Positions 45,732 through 59,697 of a stretch of 64,000 bases of DNA are shown here, one piece after another. Source of the stretch: Setophaga petechia (taxonomy: Eukaryota; Chordata; Aves; Passeriformes; Parulidae); assembly GCA_024362935.1 (NCBI GenBank), contig JANCRA010000001.1, positions 61,656,930-61,720,929 of the forward strand, given 5' to 3'. Position numbers and translations under genes: made by a program. The notes below the pieces were generated by a model, which worked only from the letters and a program-made list of their open reading frames with translations, ran no database searches and was not told the origin of the DNA. Position 1 is the stretch's first letter. Each line of letters starts with the position of its first letter.

Positions 45732-48700
45732 TTGGTTTGCTTCATTACTTGCTAAGCTACTTCTACTGTTATGCATTTCTTATTTCTTACACAAGCACCT
45801 CCCTGTGCTTGCTGAAATCTGATAGTAAAAATGAACTAATCAGGAACTCAGCTGAGATCAGAACATGAATGAGGCATATTAATATAATTGTCTTGTGCAA
45901 GGAAAAGATTAATGCAGTGCTTTTTTCTTTCTCTGAATAAAAGGAAATGTAGCTAAATACAAATACCTGTTACGTACAGCCTTGTTGCCATTTGACAGAG
46001 CTGCTGCTTTTGCACCTCGAGTTTTGACTCTGAAGTTCTCACCAGCCTTCCCATCTTGTAGATAAAAGTATCTTGTAGATGCTTTTCTGACTCTCAGTAC
46101 AGAGCATCTTTCCTTAATTTATACTTGCTGTTGATTATTGAAATATTTAAACATCCAGTGTAAGTATAAGGTTTCATTTTCATTTCTCTGGATTTGAACT
46201 GTACCTAGCTAAAATTGTGACTGAAATTAATCCAGTGCATTTCAGGCATGCCAGAAAGAGGAGAAATATACATTTAGAACTAAAAATATCCATTTTAAGC
46301 TCAAATTTCAATTAAAAAAAATTCTTCTTGATATTCAAGTCGTGCAGTTGATCCAAGTACATGACAGTGGTAGTGTCTGACTGCTGGGCCTGCATTTTGA
46401 CTGTCAAAGCTGATTCTCATTTACAATTATGGCAGATGTAAAAGCATCCAAGAAACACGAAGGAGAAGGCAATCCCAAGGAAATTCCATCATCCTATGGT
46501 GTGTCAACTACAATCTCCTAATATTCATTTTTGGGTGCTCTAATACAGGCTAATGATATCATCTGAATATATTTTTCCATGGAACATCCCTCAGTGCTGC
46601 CCAGGAGCAAAGAGGATGGATAGGTATCCTTCCTGGACACACTCTCTTCCATTTGATTTTCTGCCTTGACCTGTAGCTGGTACCCCCTCTGTTGAATTCA
46701 GAAAGCAGCCCCCAATAGGCATATCAATGCTGATAATTAGGTTTATTACATTATTTTCTTTAGATAGGTAGCAAGTTTTGTGATTTTATACAATCTCTGT
46801 GAGGAAAATAATTTCTCTTCCAAGGTAACTATACAAAAATAACTTCTGATAGCAAAATCAGAATCAAGTCATACAATTCTTTAACCTTCTACAACTGTCA
46901 AAGAAAACAAAACCATGTAAACATGATTTCTCTGATTTACTGTCTTGCAGGCATCTTAGACTAATATAGTAAAGTAGCTTCAGAATAAAGCAATTATGCA
47001 TGGTGGAACACATATGGAGTGTAAACATGCTGGATGTGGATCAGACTTTGCCACTCTAGAAACCCTCTTCCCCCATTCTCCCTCCAGCCCTGACACACAT
47101 ACCCAGAGAGCTGCTCAGTGCTTTGTAAATGACTTTGAAAAATAAAAGACTACAATTACCCATTAATAATATTTTATCTCCAGTACAGGTCAGTGGGGAA
47201 TTGAGCTCTGCTTATCATATTCCATATTATTTCTGTTTGTGAGACAATTTTGCCTTTAGCAGCAGATTTTGTACTATATTCTGCTAACAGATATTCAGAT
47301 AATTACTGTTGCAATTTCAGTTTACCCTTCTATCACCTCAGAAAATATATTGAATGTGTTTGTATAATTAAATATTTTATCAATATATTTTTAATCTACT
47401 TTTGATACTGCAGTCTATAATAAAGGGAACTGGGTTGTACAGAATAAACCCAACAATTACCAGCAACAAAAATTGGTACTATTAAGACCTGAGGAATCTC
47501 GAGATGCAAAGAATGTCAAGCAAAAAAAATTGTACAGATGTTGAAGAAATCTTATATGGCGTGAGGAGCTGAGTAGCTTTTGATTTCATTTGATCTACAC
47601 TGGTCTTGGCTACTGCCCTTGCAAAAATTACATGTCCATTTAAAAATGATTGTGTCCTTACTGGAATTCAGGCTCTTGGTGGTTTTCCTAGATGGATTGT
47701 GGTTGGTGTGTGAAACTTTCAATAGCATGGTTTAATCAATACCATCAGGGTCAGCATATTTCCCTTATGCCTCTTGTGTTCCAACTGAGGTTTGGGATTA
47801 TTAATGGCTACAGTTTTCTGGAAACAACTTGATAGTTATTTTCTGAATTTTCATGTGATATGACCACTTCTGAGCTGCATGAACATTTCCATTTCATTAA
47901 TCATTGGTACCTAAGATGAGTAGGTCCTTATGCAATTTCCTAATTTTTTTGCCTTTTTTCCCCTTCTCAAATGCTTGATCTTGGAAAGCAGAGGGATATG
48001 AACTGCTTACATGTTAATGAAAATCAGCCTACTTTCTCAAGGGAGTGTAACAAATTCAAAACAAAGCTTGATTTTCCTCATCTTTTCCATTATTGAAGAC
48101 TTTTATTTGAGTAACTTCTGACAATGGTTCACATTGATACTTTTTGTACACAGCTGCTGCCTAGGAACAAATATTTTAATGCATGATATCTGGAAAAAAG
48201 AAGTCACACACTCCTAATTCCAAACATAAAAGAAATTTTCAGATGGCACAGTAGTTTTATGAAGGAAAAGAGCAGTAGTTTTATTGGGGAAAAGCACAAT
48301 ACTCAGTGTGTGAGTGGGAGAGAGTAACTGAGAATTTGGTGGGTGGGAAGTGATCTTGGAATGTTCTTTGGAAGCAAAATTTTCTAAGAGTTCGTCTATC
48401 TTAGGGTTGGTAGCCCCATTAGCCACAGGAGCCCTTTCATGCCTTTTCTTGCTGGAGTTTATGCCCAGTGTGTAAGAGTTAGGAGTTCCCAGGTTTAGTG
48501 ATGAAGTGGAACTCAAGAGATAAAACTGAAGTTCCAGTGCAAGCCACATATGGAGGCAGAGAGCAAAACCTTTTGAAGCACAAATTGTTTTGGGTACAGT
48601 AAGGAATCACTGTACCCTCATGTTTGCTGTAGATGTTTCTTCAGGGTTCTTCTGCAGAATTTCTTGTAAATAGGGATGTATTCTTACTATTTATCATAAA

Positions 48701-50623
48701 AATATTCCCCAAAGCTTGCTGAAACACCTTTCAGGCTTGATTACAATGTGAAGTAAACTCAGAACTTGTGAACCTGGCTGTTTTTTGTGTTAAAATACAA
48801 TTTTAAATTATGTGATAGCACAATATTTTTATTAACTGCTGTTTCTGCTAATTCAGTCATAAAATACTCTTTGTGTGGTATTCTTTGTATAAATTCAGTA
48901 ATCATTCTCCAGACTGTTTTTTTTACTCTTTCCCAAATTTATTTACATGCACATTCCTCAGTCACCCCCTAGCTTTTGAGTTTTAATTAGACCAAAGCTA
49001 GAATCAACAATACATGCAGGCCTTATGCTAACTTATGTATTAATTGTCAATTTTAATTTTTCTGACAGCTGCTTTGCTGTTGAGCAGAAGTTTTCCTGAA
49101 GAAGAATTCAGTAATACCTAAACCCTTTGATACATGAATCCTAATTCGTTTCAAAGCACATTCACTTGTCTCTAGTCTGAATTTTGTCAGTGATATTAAC
49201 ACCAACCAATTTTGAATTTTGCAGTTTATTCATAGGATCTGAAAACCACCAAGTTGTGTCTTGGGAAAAGTAATCCTAAAGAGCTTGGTATGATATAAAG
49301 CTTGCTGGTAACTGTTTCCCAAAACAAAGACTTTTGCATGTTATCCATGCTTCCATGGCCTCTTGTGGTGTGTTGAATGTTTTTACTCTATTAAGAAATA
49401 AAGAAAATTTATCTTCCTCACACTTGGAAGCTCTATGAGAGTGTCTATAAAGAGTGGAGGGAAAGATTTTTTCGTTGTTAATTTTTAGTTCATGGGAGAA
49501 GATCTGAGCCAGTGCAATATAACTTTAAAGAAAATGTTATCTCAAAGGAGACATTACCCCAACATGATTTCTTTACTCAGATCCCTCTTCATATAATTCC
49601 TCTGCTTTAACAGTAGAACAAGGACATGCTCTGATCTCTTCTGTTGAACTTCTAACAGAAGGGAATACTTAGAGAAGACTTTAACCTTATTTTCCAAGAA
49701 CATGTACCACAACCAGAAAGCACTGGGACATCTCTGACTACAGGAAAACAGAAAATGAATGTATGAATTCTGTTTGCAAGTCAACATGAGGAAGAAAGCA
49801 TTTAAGAAAAAAAGTAGTGAAAAAACCCAAACAAAACAAAAACCTGAAAAAATTTAGAGGGGAAAACTTTTTTCCATGATTTTTCAGACATTTAAGGAGT
49901 TAGGTAAATGCAAATTTCCATGATTCAAAGGAAGATTTTGGTACACAGGAAAGGTTCAGTGAAATGCAGAACAGGAGTTATGACTTGCATTGAGGCAAGC
50001 CACCAGTATCACTCACAAGTATTTAGTTTCCTTGATGGCAAGGCTGAAATAAGCCTTCATGGTGGTTTGTCCTTATGTGGAAAAATTTCCTAGTGTACTT
50101 AATGAGGCTGACTTCAAAAGAAGTAGCTGTGGCCTCACCATGTAAATATTTGCTGTTCGGGTGGTTCCTTTTAAAAGAGTAATCTTTGTGTCATGACTTC
50201 CAGTGCTTTATTGTTTTCCACCACTTTCTGTACTCTGATTCATTTGGTCTAAGTGCACAAATGCCATTTGCAACAGGCTGTGATTGCTGGTGAAGTTTTG
50301 ATTTTGACTGGGGCAGGAATGTTCTCACTCAGTTCCTACCCCTCTTATTCAGCCCTGGAAGTGCAAAAAGCCACCAAATCAAGTCACCACAGAGACCTGG
50401 TTGTGTTTACACTTTGTTCTAGGAATAGCATCGTGTTTGTGCTTCAGATTGAGCTACTCTAGCATCCAAGCAGCTGGGAATTAGAGACTGGGAATGCAGA
50501 GGGAGGCTCAGAGGGCATTTCATACTGCAGTCTGCTTTCTGGGCTCTGCTCCTGCTCAGGATGTAGATGAGACCAGAGTTCTTGAGTATTTTTCTGGGAC
50601 TAAGGTGATAAAGATGTGTATAT

Positions 50624-50650
50624 TTATATATGTATGTGTGTGTTTATGTA
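50624..50650. repeat. Short imperfect (TG/TA)n repeat
   Basis: Alternating purine-pyrimidine run with mixed TG and TA units. Confidence 0.8.
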
Positions 50651-51000
50651 GATTTGAACACAAATATGGAGTTTAAATGTCTTCACATTAGCAGAGCAGC
50701 TTTGCCTGCCTTGTTCATCATGTTCCCATCCTCTAACTTTGTGTGCCACGAGGATGGGAGGAGATTATAGTATTACAGCCCTGGGCAGCATCCTCAGAGC
50801 TTGCCAAGCAGAAGAGCAGTTGTTTAATATTACCTCTGTTTAGAAGCAATTATATGCAGGAAAATACAATTCAGATTCAGACCCTTCTAGAGCTTCTCTG
50901 TTAACTGTTTCAAAGCCAGGCAATGCATCTGTCAGCATTTGCTGTTGCACTCTTGCCATCACCATGCTGGTGCTGGGCAAAATACCAAAATTGGGGAGTT

Positions 51001-51010
51001 GGGGGGGGGG
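51001..51010. repeat. G10 homopolymer
   Basis: Ten consecutive G residues, preceded by GGGG five bases earlier. It is unusual for this AT-rich background and prone to slippage and sequencing-length error. Confidence 0.9.
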
Positions 51011-52479
51011 TCAGGGCAAAGAAAAGGCCTGTAAAATGTGATAATATTTAGAGAACTCAAATTTTCAGTTTCTTTGTTATCAGGCCTTAGTGAGGAAGTT
51101 CTGTAGAAGCAGCAGGCTGCATTGAGGAGGAGGTTTGAGTCATTAGGAGGAGGCAGGACTCAGCTGCAGTCACCTGGGAGATGACAATGGGTGAGATTCC
51201 TTAATCCACCTTGGTGGAGCAGAAGGAATAATCAGCTGCTGATAAAAGGGAAGGGAGAGGTGGTTTTGAGGGGAGCTTTAGTGCCAAGGGCTCTTTTGTG
51301 TTTCTTGACTGGGTTGTGTAGGAGTGGTAGAATCTGCCTGTCTGTACAGCTTCCAGCATTTTTCTTAAAATTATCCACTGCTTTGGTAGTTTTCTACTGT
51401 GCAAGAATCAAACATTTACACCAAGAAAAATAGAAGTAAATCCATGATATTCTGTCTTTTCTGTTTGTATCTGGGGAAGGGTGGTTCCTGCATGTGTTTT
51501 TGGCATTTTGCTCTGAATTCTGTGGTTGCGAGATATGAGGATGATTCAAAGATTTACAGGTTTAAATTACTATGTTTTAAAACCAGAGATAAGGAAATAT
51601 TTGACAAGCTTATATGAGAATATTTTCACAGTCAATTATAAAAGCATTTTTAGATTTTATTTCCATTTTCTACTAATTTCTAAGGGATTATTTTAAATAT
51701 CATTGAATTATTACCACTGTTGTTAAGTAACAGCAGCTCCAGTAGCCTGGTCCATCCACTGCCTTTTGAAGGAGGAAAAATCCCCAAAAATGCTGCATTA
51801 GTGGGGAACTGAAACAGATATTTGCTGTGTGGGGATAAAAGGAAGAGGGGAATCTCTGGGCTTTTAATTTCTAGGTCTGTTACCAGCATTACATAGGAAA
51901 AGGTCAGCTCAAAATGGAAATGGAGTAGCTTGAAGTGATAGATCCTAATTGTGTACCATGCAACAGAGCAGACAGTGTGCCTCACCAAATGTGAAGTCCC
52001 AATTAAAAGCTCCAAATTACTTTCTAGAAATCAGTTACTTGGTTTGGAAAAGAAAAAAGAGAAAGGTGGATGAAGAATCTCAGAGCTCCACTGTATCTTG
52101 TGGATGGATGACACAGTGATATATGAGACTAGCCCTGCTTTTGCTATTAGAAATTCCCAGCAGTGCCAGGGAGCTGGAATGTGTTCTCCACAAGGCAGGC
52201 AGGCTGCCCACACTTGAGGCTGGGAAGGATTGGGCTCAGAGTGGTGGTTTTGCTATAGAACTTCTGTAGCACTCTTTGGCTTCAAAATATTTTCTTTATA
52301 CAGGAAAAAAAAAATTAATAAAATTGGAGCTGAGCTACAGTAAAAAAAAAAAAAAGTGCCTTTAAAGATGGTCCAGTGACTTCATTGCTTTAAATTTAAG
52401 ATGATGAGAAGACTTTAGGTGGGAAGATTTTGATTGATGGTTCAAGGTGTGTGTGAGTAGGGGTAAGTAATAAAGAATA

Positions 52480-52625
52480 AGACAGGAATAAAAAAGGAAA
52501 ATATGAAGAGGAAAATGAAAGGTGAGATTTGGCAGATATTTTGGGAGCAATGGAAGAAACAGACCTTGGGGATGAAGAGGATGGAAGGAGAGGAAAAGTA
52601 GATTGCAAAGAAAGGAAAAAACAAG
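52480..52625. repeat. Purine-rich tract (plus strand)
   Basis: The interval is dominated by A and G (for example GGAAAATATGAAGAGGAAAATG and GGATGGAAGGAGAGGAAAAG). It explains the overlapping long open frames on the minus strand, where the complementary CT-rich sequence has few stop codons. Confidence 0.65.
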
Positions 52626-55600
52626 CCAAACCAAAAACCCTGAAAGGTTCATAAGCTTCCCTGGAACAAGTAACAAAATTGACATCTGAACTGCATAGAA
52701 ACAGTCTTAATATACATGGCAAGGGGTGTGGAACTGGGGTGTTGGAAGTGGAACTGGCTGTATTAAGAACCATCCTCTATAAATGCTTCCATCCTCACTG
52801 GGAAATGAACATTTTTCTTGTCTCTCCTGTTCTTGCTGTTATTTAAGTTTTGTCTATCTTACATCACTCAAATATTATTTTGGTCTATGTGTGGCTCATC
52901 AGATTTTTCCACTGCCTATATCATTTACAGTTGTCACTGAAGATGGCTAGGTATAGTCTAGCAATGTTGGTGTAGAGCCTAGGAAAATACAACTTGACTC
53001 TAAAATACCTATTTTTTCTGAAATAAAAAAAGCTTAAAGGAAATGGTGAATAATGGAATAAATCACCATCTATTAAAAAGACTCTTTTACTGTCAAAGCC
53101 CCCATTAGGCACACATACCACTAACAAGATTGGTACACTAAGAACTGTGTAAACTGAGATGCTGCTTCCCTTCAGTGGAAAAGAAAGATATGCACTGAAA
53201 CCAGCTTGACATTGGCAATGCTCAGTGCATCATGCAATAATTATTGTTCTCAAAGCCCCACTACAAAAATCAGATTTGGTTAGCTTGTCATGTGGAGTGG
53301 TGGGCTGTACTTCAGCAGCCCTTGCCTTAAAAGGGAATCATGTGGGAAGATGCTTTGCTGTTATTTCAGGCTAAGGTTTCAGGAAAGGATGTGAAATGGT
53401 GCCAGGCTAGATTTTGGTAAGTCATCTTTATAAAATAAAATATGGGATAGATTTAAGTTTTTAAAATTTCTTCAGCAAGCTGTCCATCAAGAGCCCCAGG
53501 TTCTCTGGGCTGGTACCCCTCCATAGAAGATTGTCAGGAGCCAAAGTCCTGGCCTGCCTGGTGGGCCTTTTGGTTTGGGAAGCCCAAAGTGTTTAGTGTC
53601 AAGCCTGGAGACCATCTGTGATCCAACAGCACCTCTCAGGGAGCAAAGTGTTCCTTCCAGTGCTGTGTCCCTTCATCTGGGATAGCTCTGTCCTCTATAC
53701 ATCCCTTCCTTCCAATGTGTGGTCTCTAAACCCACTTTAACAAGGAAGAAGATTTGTAGGGGTTGAGTAAACTCAGGTATGGTTTGAACTTTCAGAACTT
53801 CTGGAAGGGCTTTTAAATTATTTCATCTTTATCATTGACCTAGAGGGTGTATGTATGAAAATCTGCTGTGAAGTTTCAGGGGCAATGCCATAGATTTGTG
53901 TCCCAGTCATGCACTCATCACTTTGAAAATAAAATCCTAACTTGCAGGTTTGTTTGGTTTGCAGCATTTCTGTCACATTTACTGAGAATTATACTGCACT
54001 CTAACTGAAATCCATTATTAGCAGTTATGGCCAGTGAGTGGTATGGAATTTTGTAATATTTTTTGCTATGTAGGGTGATGTATTTTTTATGGTGATCTAA
54101 TCTGTTATTTAATCCAGAATTAATTAACGATGACCACAATACCACATGTATTCTCATTTCCACCTTTTTAGTTGAATGGAATTGTATTGTACAAGGGCAG
54201 AGGCTTTTAAGACAAGGAAAGGAGAGCCCTTTCCCAGGGGCAGGGCCAAGACCTGCCAAGTTCTCCAGCTGATCCATATCTTAGACGAGGGCTTTGCCCT
54301 AAGACAAACAAGGCAATGTGTTAGGAACAAAAAAGACTGTTTGGATCAAAGGGAAGGAACTTAGCATAGCAGGTGCTTGCCATGATGTGCAGAGAATTGT
54401 TGGAAGATGTTCAGGTGCTTTGATGATGAAAGGAAGGAATTCCAGATAAAGAGTGCCTAGATGATTTAAAGCCTGTTATAGGGTCAGTTTGTGGGCAGTG
54501 TTTTCTTGAATATAAAAATCTTAATAAATAAATATTTCAGTGCAGTTTTGTGGGATGGAGTTAAGAAAGGAATAGTCAGCATGTTGGCAGAAAAAATGGC
54601 AAAACTGAGCTATATGATGATAGAAGGTACAGTCAAATGCTCAGAACCACTCACTCTTTTTTTTCCCCCCTTTGATTTATTAAACTTTAAAATGTAAGTT
54701 TTTAGAAACCACACTTTATCTGATGAGATTTATACCTCAAATAACTTCATTTCAAGGCAAACATGTAGCTGCACAGCAGAGGTCAGGAGTCTCCCACCTA
54801 AATAACTGAGTGGTCTTGCAAGTGGGATCTCCTGTCTGCTGCACACGCCTGTGCTTCCCCTTGTGCATGGTGCTGTTTGGCTGAGTTCAAAAGGAACTCA
54901 TCAGGGAATAGTGAAGAAGCTCAAGCAGATGAAAAATGGTGTGTTAAAATAGGGCTAAAAGGATAGAGAAATGTCAAAAAGGTATGAGAGTCCTAGGAAA
55001 TTTTAGGGTACTCTTAGGAGACATTGAGGATCACAGTCTCTGAGTGTGAAGTGGGAAGAGGATGCAGTTGCAGGAACAACCAGGAAATGCTCTCTGCTTT
55101 AAAAGGTTTTAGTCCAGAAAGTTCTTGTATGTACATTGTGCTGAGGAGGCTTGTTATTCTCACTGGATGGACACTGACATGGAGCTGACTAGAGGTGGGA
55201 AGAAAACTGGGAATGTGGAATGAGAGGAGAGGAGTTGATGTGTGCTTGTAACTCTCCTCCATACATACTTTGCTGTCTGTTGCAGTATGGAATCGTGGTG
55301 CTGACTGGGAAATGTGCACAGTGTGAGATAGGTGTGTCCAGAGTTTTATACAAATAGAAGAATCTGTTTTGTTTCTTACCATATGGGATGCTGGTTTTCC
55401 CCAGCTTGTTTTGTTTTTGATGTCACTGAATGAAGCTAAAAGACAATACATATGCAGAGGGAAAAATGAAGTAAGAACACCAGGAAACTGAGCAGAATAG
55501 GACAGGTTTACTTATCTGAAGGATTTTCTGTTCATGAAAATAAAATGAATGGCTTGATCTTACTTCCCCTAAGCCAAATTTTATTTCCACTAGAATCAGA

Positions 55601-57422
55601 GTTTTTTCTGAGTAGCACGTGAGGGTGAAGCACAGTCTGCAAAAACACCATTGGTCATTTACTGCAATTTAAGGATCAGAGACTGCTGCTATGTACCAGA
55701 GTGAAAATAAATGGATTAACACTTGCTGAGCTTAAAGCCTCAATCCTTTAATCTTATTATGGCAAAATGCATGTGATTTTTCCCCTATAAATTCAGTTGT
55801 GGTTTTCTGTGTGTTTGTTGCATGGGTACATCATCATGTTAGCCATGTTATAATGACAATTCAAATGGCAATGCTGCTTCTGGTAGCAAATATCCCTGCA
55901 GAAGAAAGATGCTGACTTTTCTAATTGTGATGCAGAAGAGCACTTTCTGAATTCATTAGGGAAAGTTGTAATTAGCTTAACTAACTATCAAGCTTAAGTT
56001 GACTAAACACTTCTGTAGAAAAAGAGTCTGAGGAGTATATTGGAAGGTAGTGACTTCAGAGGTTCTCTTCCCAGAGATAAAAATTCTATCATCAGGTTAA
56101 TGTTTGTGAGCTCCCCCTATCATCGCTGTAGGCAAAACATATTCCCATGCTTTAAACTATTACCCTCCCTCCTGTTTTTAAAGACGTTTGGTGGCTGAGT
56201 TTATAAGAGAAGAAGGAACAGTTAGGAAAACAAGAGGAGCTTATTTTTCCAGGGTAACAAAAATTTAGAACTGTTGTCTGCAGTTTTACCAGAGGCTCTC
56301 ATGTGTCTGTTTATGCGAGATTCTCCAAACTTTTGTGGTTTCAGTGGAACAGAAGAGAACCCGAGATTTTCAGATTTCTTTCAGCCAAAGAATACGATAG
56401 GCATCCACAGGGGCAGGGGGGAGCAAGCCATGAAAAATAAGCTTCTGTGAGGCTTGGAAGCCTGACATAATTTTTCCCTGTCAGAACCTTTGGGCTTAAT
56501 TCTGCTTTGCCTTGCACTCAGTTGAATCCCATTGATTTTTTATTTTTGATGCTTCCGGTGTGAGCCACATGAGAGGGTGGCCCTTGGTTTGGAAATACTC
56601 ACTACTGAAGAAACTGGAGATACTATGGTTATGAAAGTGTGTGTTACTGATACTCCAGGAAGTGCTACATTTCATCAAGTCTGCTTAGGGAATAAGAAAA
56701 TGAACTCCATTATTTTTAGGAAAATGCCAGATGTTGTCATAATATGTCACACACTTCCGTGGGTGAAATGTTTTTGAACAACAGTGCTAATGTGTGGTAT
56801 TATGCTGATGTTGTACAAATAACTAGATGTCAGCCTCCATATCCTCAGCAAACTTCTCTATCTGTGTGTCTGCTCAGTTATTAGAGTTATAAAAAAAAAA
56901 AAAAAGTTATTTTGAAAAGGAAGAGGAAATAGGAACTTGTTGAGGAAGCACAGGTTACAGTGTTCTGGTTTGAATCAGCAGGGGGAATTCGAAAAACCAG
57001 AACAAGGAAGGAAATCCCTTTTTATGGAGAATGGAAGGACACAGGCATGCCTGTTCAGAACCTGCTGCTCTGTGTGTGTGTGTATATAGCTATTACCAAT
57101 TATTGATAACTGAGAGGAGTAGCAGATTTGTCTTTACAAACAAGCTGTGGGTCTGCTGGTGGATAAAACTAGCACTGGGAAAGAAAAGAAACAATGAGAA
57201 GGATTCCACTGACTGATGAATGGAAAAAGATATTTACTTTTACAAATTAACTTTAGGTTTGCTGATAAATGATATTAGGCATTGCAAGATGAAAGAAACA
57301 ATGAGGAAGGAAAACCCCCTAAATTCCATAAGAATTAAAAATTTAAAAGGGAGGGTTGTACATTAGAGGAAAATCTTCTGTATCAGGAGTATTGGGAAGT
57401 CTGTACCTCTCAAGTACCTCAG

Positions 57423-57427
57423 CCAAT
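57423..57427 (+). promoter_or_regulatory. CCAAT box of the ERVL LTR
   Basis: CCAAT lies about 40 bases upstream of the TATA box, the usual spacing for an RNA polymerase II promoter in an LTR U3. Confidence 0.6.
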
Positions 57428-57464
57428 GGGGAAAGAGAGAAGGTAAATGGGACTGGGAAATGAG

Positions 57465-57474
57465 GATAAAAAGG
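57465..57474 (+). promoter_or_regulatory. TATA box of the ERVL LTR
   Basis: GATAAAAAGG is positioned about 75 bases upstream of the AATAAA. Transcription would be expected to start about 25-30 bases downstream, near CATCCTCC. Confidence 0.6.
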
Positions 57475-57540
57475 GAGGCTTCATCCTCCAAAAATTTGAG
57501 AGATCCCAGGGGAATGCCTCATGGCCTCTCACTTGATTCA

Positions 57541-57546
57541 AATAAA
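57541..57546 (+). terminator. Polyadenylation signal of the ERVL LTR
   Basis: AATAAA within the inferred R/U5 region of the LTR. It would end transcripts arriving from the left on the plus strand. Confidence 0.6.
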
Positions 57547-57731
57547 GAAAAAGGACTCCTCTGTTTCCTTTTTGGACATAAGCCTCTGGTGTTTGTAGAT
57601 TAATTTTCCTAGCAGTAAGCAATAACCAATATTGGTTATGTAAACCATTTCCCCCTATTCTCATATTGAGAGAGAACTGCCATCATCACTGCAGCCTCAA
57701 ATGTATGTAATTTCATCATTTGAAAGATTGC

Positions 57732-57760
57732 AAAATGGACATGTAAGATGTGTCCATTTT
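57732..57760. repeat. Perfect inverted repeat, 10-bp arms, 9-nt loop
   Basis: AAAATGGACA and TGTCCATTTT flank TGTAAGATG. It sits about 40 bases past the estimated right end of the ERVL LTR. Confidence 0.92.
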
Positions 57761-59697
57761 TCTTACAGAAGAAAATTGACCATAACCTCATAAGTGGAAC
57801 ATAGGACATTTAAGGCTGTATGTGTATTGTAATACTGCCACATGGAACATATTTAAAGACTTGGACAGAGAATTATTAGGGGATTCATTCTTGCAAAAGA
57901 GATTCCCTACTCTCTTTTATTAGTGTTGCTACAACCATGATGCTGAGGGTTGCTCTTACCCAACTGACTTTTCTACTCTTGAGGATTGAGTACTAACACA
58001 GAAAAGTAGGGCTGTTTATTTAGCTAGTTTGACTGAAAACCTTAATTTCTAATGACATTTTTGGAAGGTGGTAGTTTGCTCTACTGAGAATTTTTGGTGG
58101 GGAACATGGTACAACTGCTACAAATGGCAAGGAAGTGTTATTGCTATGGCATCACCCAAATGAAAGACTCACATTTTGATCTGAAGACCTAGATCTGTGA
58201 AAATATTTAAATGTAATAACTTCTCTTGAAATTATTGGAAACTGTCTTTGTTCCTTTGTGCAGTTAGTCCTAACAGAATGGTAGAAAGAAGAGAGGAACT
58301 AAAGAGGAGGCAAAAGGAAGAAATGGGAAGTGAATTAGTGAAGAGGCTCAAATCAGCGCTTCACCTGAAACCCTGGCAGCTCTTTGCTGTCCCAGATCTC
58401 TGGTAACTCTGCTGTGTTTTGGATACTTCACAGTTCATTGTCTGAACTTGTGCCAGATAATGTTGGCAGCGCTGATCTGGTTCCCTTGCACTCCTTCATG
58501 CACCTTCCAGCATGGTGTCATTTGTCTTAAACCTTTCCTGTAAGATCCTCAGAGCAATGATTAATCTTTTCTGCTTTTAACTTCTCACCCAGAATCTGAG
58601 GCAATGCAACCTTTTTTCTATTTCTGCCTGGAATCGTGACCATCACAACCAGTGAATTAAAACGAATTGGACCTTTTGTTCAACACTAGAGATACAAGTT
58701 AATGATCTCAGATGAAACTTAACTTTTTTTTATGAATTCCAAGGTTTGTTGTCTATAGCTGAAGAGCCAAACCCCATTTTAAGGCCTAATTGTAATGTAA
58801 GTAGTCCAGTCCTGCTGACATTCTTGTGTGGATAGCAATCATGGTAATGGTTGCTTTCATGAGGCATTTGCATCAAGGAAAACTCTTTGTGTGGGAATTT
58901 TGTATGGTAAATAAATTACAGAATCTTTTCCAAAACAATTTGGTTAATCCTATCTTAGATTATAGGAGAAATACTATTCACTTGGGGAAAACAAAATGAT
59001 CTCAGAACTAGAATCAAGGTAAACTTAAACCAGGATCATATTACTAGTTGGTTTTGGCTTGAGAGTTGTAATTTTAGGAAAACAAAGGAGAGACAGCCTT
59101 AGACCTTTTCTAGATAATTGACAAATCTCAGCAAGTGACATTTTTATTTAATTGAATCCATATAATTTGAGAAATTTGCTTTGCACATATCTCCCTGGAG
59201 ATGATCTCTTTGCATTGCATTCCCCTTTAACCTTAATATAGAAATCTCCATAGATTGAAGCTAAACAGACAACACTCAGGCTGGATGGGCTACTTGAATG
59301 TTTTGGGAATTACAGTGAGGTGCATCTGAGGTGCTTGGGTAGTGTTTTGCTTGTGGTAAAGCCAAGCTTCCCTGCTGTTGCCAAGAAAGATTTGCAGTTC
59401 TACATTTGTTTTCATTTCTTCATTTTTTTAAGCTTTCCAGAATGCACATTTTAATCCCTTTGGTAGAATTTCAGAGAGCTGCTAAAACATTTGAACTTCA
59501 TCTTTCCTTGATTTGCTAGGCTTCACTTAAAAAATAATGTGGTGAGCTCATTGGCATTGCTGATTTCACATCAACCCATTCTATTTGTTCCTTACACTGA
59601 CCTCTGATGGTTTTCTTCCTTTTTATTTTCTTTTTTAAAAATATTTTTAATGTGTATCTTGGTGTAATTTGGTATTTGTTTTAAATAAAGTTATTCT

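Larger units (their letters stand above)
44906..56960. other. Long AT-rich non-coding stretch
   Basis: The only structures recognised in these 12 kb are simple repeats listed separately (45632-45731, 50624-50650, 51001-51010), a purine-rich interval at about 52480-52625, and A-runs near 52340 and 56891. The piece at 53465-53720 is somewhat GC-raised but shows no recognisable gene or repeat. Open frames are 60-145 codons, with no domain identified. Confidence 0.5.
56961..57690 (+). mobile_element. ERVL-type endogenous retrovirus LTR, probably solo
   Basis: It begins TGTTCTGGTTTGAATCAGC, the expected TG terminus. U3 contains two related blocks of about 100 bases (one starting TTTACAAACAAGC near 57135, the other TTTACAAATTAAC near 57239; both include AGAAACAATGAG and AAGG). 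These resemble the duplicated enhancer blocks of retroviral LTRs. A CCAAT box (57423), a TATA box (GATAAAAAGG, 57465) and an AATAAA (57541) follow in the order U3, R, U5. I recognise the sequence as an ERVL-class LTR common in songbirds, from memory. The right end is uncertain. No primer-binding site or viral coding sequence follows, so it is most likely a solo LTR. Confidence 0.8.

Noticed and set aside
48214..48549. 111-codon minus-strand open frame as a possible pseudogene
   Set aside because: The composition looks protein-like, but I could match it to no family, and it lacks splice or start context.
51170..51300. Possible further LTR with GATAAAAGGG
   Set aside because: A TATA-like box is present, but no TG start, AATAAA or shared sequence with the other LTRs could be found.
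52362..52773. Overlapping minus-strand open frames of 107 and 125 codons
   Set aside because: They result from the purine-rich plus strand, whose complement has few stop codons; the residues are low-complexity Ser, Leu, Phe and Pro.
55014..55451. 145-codon minus-strand open frame
   Set aside because: No motif was recognised and the length is only marginally beyond chance.
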